A stretch of DNA of 9,029 bases. Source: JBEIHX01 sp044375455 (lineage in GTDB: Bacteria > Pseudomonadota > Alphaproteobacteria > Caulobacterales > Aquidulcibacteraceae). This document shows positions 6,201 to 9,029 of this stretch, piece after piece. Numbering within the stretch: position 1 is the first letter of the stretch; each line of letters begins with the position of its first letter. A model generated the notes under the pieces. It was not told the origin of the DNA and did not search any database. It was given only the letters and a program-made list of their open reading frames with translations. Where the stretch lies: NCBI GenBank assembly GCA_044375455.1, contig JBILMQ010000136.1, forward strand, positions 1-9,029. The letters are read 5' to 3'. Position numbers and translations under genes: made by a program.

Positions 6201-7382
6201 ATGAAGGTGGTTCGCAATATCCTGATTGGGCTTTTGGCCCTGGTCGTTCTGATCGGGGCGGGAGCCTACTTCCTGGCGCCGAAGTCCGTCACCGTCGAGC
6301 AATCTGTCGAGATCGACCGGCCCGCGTCGCTCATCTACACTGTATTGGCTGGCGCGAAGACCTTCAACGCATTGGTCGGCGCCCCGGATGAAGCGGGCAA
6401 GGCCGCCTATGAAGGTCCCGAATTTGGCGTCGGCGCCAAAACGGTGCTGCCCGATGGCGGTGCGCGCGAGATTATCGACGCCAAACCTTATGAAGCCCTC
6501 ACGCTCGCTCTCAGCACCGCGCAGAACTCGGCGAAGGTGACGATCGCGATCGGTAAGGGCGAGGGCGCAGCATCCAAGGTCAGCTGGACCGAGGTGACCG
6601 AGCTCGGGGCCAACCCGATCGCGCGTCTTGCCGGGCAATTTCGCAAGGGGCAGATGACGCGCGACGCCGCAGCCCTCCTCCAGGCCTTGAAAACCGGTGT
6701 GGAGAAACTTCCCGACGTGGATGTTTCGGGTGTCTCCGGCGACATGGCCGAGGCTGCCGGCGGCGTTTTTGTCTTCGTCGCCGGTGAAACTGCTCAGGAC
6801 CCGCAGCTGGTCGAAGCGGCGGTGCGCGGGGCGATGAAACTCGCCGCCGCCGTGCTGACGATCAACCGCATTGAGCCGTCCGGGCCGGGCCTGGTGGTGA
6901 CCAGCGATTCCGGCAATGGGCAGCTCTCATTTCGGGCTGGCTTTTCGATCGCAGCAAAGCCTGCCGAGCCGCTGCGCGCGGGCGAGGATGTCGCCTTCGC
7001 TGATGCGCCCAAGGGCGAAGCGATGAAGGTCGCTTACGAGGGGCCGGTCGACGGGCTTGCGCAGTTCCGCCAGAAGGCGGCTGCCTATGTGGCGGCGCGC
7101 GGCGTGGTCGTCGCCGGCGCGCCATGGGACGCGTATCCATACGGTCCGTCCATGCCGGGCGCGCCGCTGAAGCTCGACATCTATTTTCCGGTGACCACAG
7201 CCGCCGCGCCTCCCCCGGCCACGGGGGGGCCGGCGCCGGCGGACGCTGCGCCGGGCCCAGCTGAGGCTCCTGCGCCGGATCCGGCCGTTGCAGCCCCTGT
7301 GCCTGCGCCTCCTCCGGCGCCTGCAACCGATGCGCCTGTTGATCTGACCAGTCCGCCGCGAACGGAGCCGTCTCAGCAGTAA
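6201..7382 (+). CDS. Membrane-anchored SRPBCC / GyrI-like domain protein
   Basis: This 393-residue protein has two ligand-binding-type folds behind one membrane anchor. Residues about 5-25 form a hydrophobic helix after KVVR, suggesting an N-in anchor with the rest in the periplasm. Residues about 30-170 look like an SRPBCC (START-like) domain: the opening VEQSVEIDRPASLIYTVLA is the usual first strand and helix, and TKVSWTEV-like strands follow. Residues about 185-331 look like a GyrI-like (AraC effector-binding) domain, ending in the typical PWDAYPYGP, then LKLDIYFPV. Residues 332-393 are a Pro/Ala tail, probably disordered. ATG 6201 is chosen for GGGGGA just upstream and because the anchor begins there; an in-frame GTG at 6186 has no good RBS. 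It appears monocistronic, with a hairpin terminator after it. Ligand and function are unknown. Confidence 0.85.
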   Translation: MKVVRNILIGLLALVVLIGAGAYFLAPKSVTVEQSVEIDRPASLIYTVLAGAKTFNALVGAPDEAGKAAYEGPEFGVGAKTVLPDGGAREIIDAKPYEALTLALSTAQNSAKVTIAIGKGEGAASKVSWTEVTELGANPIARLAGQFRKGQMTRDAAALLQALKTGVEKLPDVDVSGVSGDMAEAAGGVFVFVAGETAQDPQLVEAAVRGAMKLAAAVLTINRIEPSGPGLVVTSDSGNGQLSFRAGFSIAAKPAEPLRAGEDVAFADAPKGEAMKVAYEGPVDGLAQFRQKAAAYVAARGVVVAGAPWDAYPYGPSMPGAPLKLDIYFPVTTAAAPPPATGGPAPADAAPGPAEAPAPDPAVAAPVPAPPPAPATDAPVDLTSPPRTEPSQQ

Positions 7383-7402
7383 TCGCAAGATCGAAATAGC
7401 CA

Positions 7403-7440
7403 CTGCGTTGACGATGAGCGTGGGGCTCGCTGCGTTGACG
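7403..7440. repeat. Pair of 11-bp direct repeats before terminator
   Basis: CTGCGTTGACG occurs at 7403-7413 and again at 7430-7440, 27 bases apart. The second copy extends into the near-palindrome TGCGTTGACGCA (7431-7442). Both contain TTGACG, a good -35-like word, but no matching -10 box follows either at 16-18 bases. The role is unknown. Confidence 0.4.
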
Positions 7441-7443
7441 CAT

Positions 7444-7482
7444 CGGCCGCGACGTCGGGCTGGCGTCGCGGCCGCAAATTTT
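7444..7482 (+). terminator. Hairpin terminator after SRPBCC/GyrI gene
   Basis: An 11-bp perfect GC-rich stem (CGGCCGCGACG at 7444-7454, CGTCGCGGCCG at 7464-7474) with a 9-base loop is followed by CAAATTTT (7475-7482). It lies 61 bases after the stop codon. The short T-run is offset by four bases, so it is a likely but not ideal intrinsic terminator. Confidence 0.65.
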
Positions 7483-7529
7483 GACCGGTCTGGTTTCCTG
7501 CAAAGGCGCCTCGGCCGCCATCAGGGGGC

Positions 7530-7572
7530 GCAGACCAGCGCCGGCCTGTAAGATGGCCCTGCAGACCAGCGC
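7530..7572 (+). promoter_or_regulatory. 12-bp direct repeat upstream of SMP-30 gene, possible operator
   Basis: GCAGACCAGCGC occurs at 7530-7541 and 7561-7572, 31 bases apart start to start (about three helical turns), and ends 25 bases before the predicted start codon. No regulator gene is beside it. The repeat is seen; an operator role is inferred from spacing and position. Confidence 0.35.
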
Positions 7573-7597
7573 GCCGTTTGCTGCGAGGAGCTTTGCG

Positions 7598-8548
7598 ATG
7601 ACGCTGTCTCCCATTTCAGTGTCGGACATGACCAAAGTCGCGATTGGCATAGAGCGGCCGGAAGACGTCGTCGTCTCCCGTTACGGGCGCGTGTTTGCGT
7701 CGGATCATCACTGCGCGGTTGCTGAGATACACCCTGACGGCTCGTTCACGCGGCTCGGCCCGAAGGGCGGCGCGCCCAACGGCATCAATATGGATGCCCA
7801 GGGCCGGGTCCTGATCGCCAATTTCGGGATCTACGATGGAGAACCTGGACCGCTGGAGCGTTTCGATCCGCAGACCGGGTTACGCGAAACCCTGGTTGCT
7901 GAGATTGGCGGGCGCCGGCTGACTTCGTCCAATTATCCAATCGTCGCCCGCAACGGTGCGATCTACTGCACCCACTCGACATTCGCGCCAACCTGGCCGG
8001 AAGCGCTCGACGGTCGCGCCGATGGGTTTATCTATCGTCTGTGTCCGGATGGGAGTGTCGATATCCTGGCGGACGCAATTCCATTCGCCAACGGCTGCTG
8101 CCTGGATGCAGACGAAGCCTACCTGTACGTGAACCGCACATCGACGGGCGATGTCGTGCGGTTTCCCATTCTGCCCGACGGGCGGCTTGGGCCGTGCGAA
8201 CCCTATGGCCCCACGCTCGGTCCTGTGCTGCGCGCGCCGGTTGACCCGGACAATCCGCCTGGGCCGGAGATCATGCGCCATCTTGGTTATACTGACGGAA
8301 ACGGCTTCGATGCAGAGGGCAATTTGTGGGTGACGCTGCCGGCGGCCAACAAGATCGTCGCCATCACGCCGGACCGGGAGGTCGTTACGATCGCGCACGA
8401 CGTCGATCACGCCATCCTCAATCATCCGACCAACATAGCATGGGGCGGGCCAGACCTGAGGGATCTCTATATTGGCTCCATCCGGGCGAACTATGTCGTC
8501 AAGGCGCGCTCGCCAACGCCAGGCCTGCCTCTGATCCATCAGCGCTGA
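7598..8548 (+). CDS. SMP-30/gluconolactonase/LRE-like family protein
   Basis: This 316-residue six-bladed beta-propeller protein belongs to the SMP-30/gluconolactonase family of metal-dependent lactonases and related hydrolases. Candidate metal ligands align with the family: E22 in RPEDVVV, N165 in FANGCCLD (usual PNG) and D233 in TDGNGFDAEGNLWVT (usual PDGMAVDAEGNLWVA). N112 in TSSNYPIV may correspond to the substrate-side Asn. Blade-like repeats DGSFTRLG, AQGRVLIA, PDGSVDILAD and EAYLYV are visible. No signal peptide is seen, so it is probably cytoplasmic. ATG 7598 is chosen because AGGAG (7586-7590) lies 7 bases upstream; the frame is open back to a TTG at 7481, but that stretch includes the 12-bp repeat pair and no domain. 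The next gene, 84 bases on, is a nitronate monooxygenase, suggesting a shared transcript. The substrate is unknown and a sugar lactone is only the default guess. Confidence 0.88.
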   Translation: MTLSPISVSDMTKVAIGIERPEDVVVSRYGRVFASDHHCAVAEIHPDGSFTRLGPKGGAPNGINMDAQGRVLIANFGIYDGEPGPLERFDPQTGLRETLVAEIGGRRLTSSNYPIVARNGAIYCTHSTFAPTWPEALDGRADGFIYRLCPDGSVDILADAIPFANGCCLDADEAYLYVNRTSTGDVVRFPILPDGRLGPCEPYGPTLGPVLRAPVDPDNPPGPEIMRHLGYTDGNGFDAEGNLWVTLPAANKIVAITPDREVVTIAHDVDHAILNHPTNIAWGGPDLRDLYIGSIRANYVVKARSPTPGLPLIHQR

Positions 8549-8632
8549 GGCCTGGCGCCAAATTGCCAAACGTCATCTTGCTGCGGGCGGACAACGTCCT
8601 ACCCTTTGGCCCCAATCGGAGGATTACAGACC

Positions 8633-9029
8633 ATGGCTCTGCCTAAAGTGCTGGAAGGCAAATTGCGCATTCCCGTGATTGGATCACCGCTGTTCATCAT
8701 TTCCCAGCCCGATCTGGTGATCGCGCAGTGCAAGGCTGGCGTCGTTGGGTCGTTTCCGGCCCTCAACGCTCGCCCGGCCCCTGTCCTGCATGACTGGCTA
8801 GACCGCATCACGACCGAACTTGCGGAATGGGACGCGCACAACCCTGACAGGCCCAGCGCCCCGTTCGCCGTGAATCAGATCGTGCACAAGACGAATGACC
8901 GCCTGCAGCACGACGTTGAGGCGTGCGTGAAGTTCAAGGTCCCTGTAATCATCACCTCGCTCGGCGCACAGCCCTGGTTGAATGAGGCCATTCATTCCTA
9001 TGGCGGCGTTGTTCTCCACGACATCATCA
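8633..9029 (+). CDS. Nitronate monooxygenase, N-terminal part (cut by window edge)
   Basis: The first 132 residues are present; the frame is open to the right edge. It matches the FMN-dependent nitronate monooxygenase (2-nitropropane dioxygenase) family, TIM-barrel enzymes that oxidise alkyl nitronates to carbonyl compounds and nitrite. Hallmarks are MALPKVLEGKLRIPVIGSPL near the start, then FIISQPDLVIAQCKAGVVGS, then FPALNAR, FAVNQIVHKTNDR, VPVIITSLGA and GGVVLHDI, all of which lie in the first barrel strands. The catalytic histidine and main FMN phosphate site lie beyond the edge and cannot be checked. ATG 8633 has GGAGGA (8618-8623) 9 bases upstream. It follows the SMP-30-family gene by 84 bases on the same strand. 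The true substrate may differ from nitronates, since many family members are only annotated by similarity. Confidence 0.92.
   Translation, partial: MALPKVLEGKLRIPVIGSPLFIISQPDLVIAQCKAGVVGSFPALNARPAPVLHDWLDRITTELAEWDAHNPDRPSAPFAVNQIVHKTNDRLQHDVEACVKFKVPVIITSLGAQPWLNEAIHSYGGVVLHDII

Noticed and set aside
6862..7650. Minus-strand open frame of 262 codons opposite the SRPBCC/GyrI gene
   Set aside because: It runs across the hairpin terminator and the start of the next gene, and its Arg/Pro/Ala-rich product has no recognisable motif.

Overview
The window is a GC-rich (roughly 60-65% by eye) bacterial chromosome segment. It is most likely from an alphaproteobacterium, and the flagellin/FlaG cluster best fits the Caulobacterales/Hyphomonadaceae type. 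This placement is an inference from protein style: Caulobacter-like short flagellins, the PurB start region and the LepB motif spelling. No rRNA, tRNA, IS element, prophage or CRISPR array is visible.

Layout. (1) Positions 1-1879, plus strand, are a flagellar filament cluster. It holds the 3' part of a flagellin gene cut by the window edge, a small FlaG-like gene, a strong rho-independent terminator, and an atypical flagellin-like gene that keeps the C-terminal D0 helix and D1-like parts but lacks a recognisable N-terminal D0 helix. (2) Positions 2045-4742, minus strand, hold a DUF4424 exported protein and, downstream of it, purB (adenylosuccinate lyase). A 331-base stretch between them has no convincing gene. 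(3) Positions 4865-5737, plus strand, are lepB (signal peptidase I), divergent from the DUF4424 gene. (4) Positions 5738-6200 contain no convincing gene but carry a tandem array of seven 15-18 bp units arranged as three identical doublets plus one hybrid unit. (5) Positions 6201-7382 encode a membrane-anchored protein with an SRPBCC domain, a GyrI-like domain and a Pro/Ala-rich tail; a hairpin terminator follows. (6) Positions 7598-9029 hold an SMP-30/gluconolactonase-family protein followed by a nitronate monooxygenase cut by the right edge.

How the genes work together. The first block builds or tunes the flagellar filament. purB and lepB are housekeeping genes (purine synthesis; signal-peptide cleavage at the inner membrane). 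The DUF4424 protein and the SRPBCC/GyrI protein are both predicted to be exported or membrane-anchored. The last two genes look like a small metabolic pair acting on unknown substrates. I do not see a clearly new multi-gene system. The best leads are the doublet repeat array, the D0-lacking flagellin paralogue with its structured leader, and the two-domain envelope protein.
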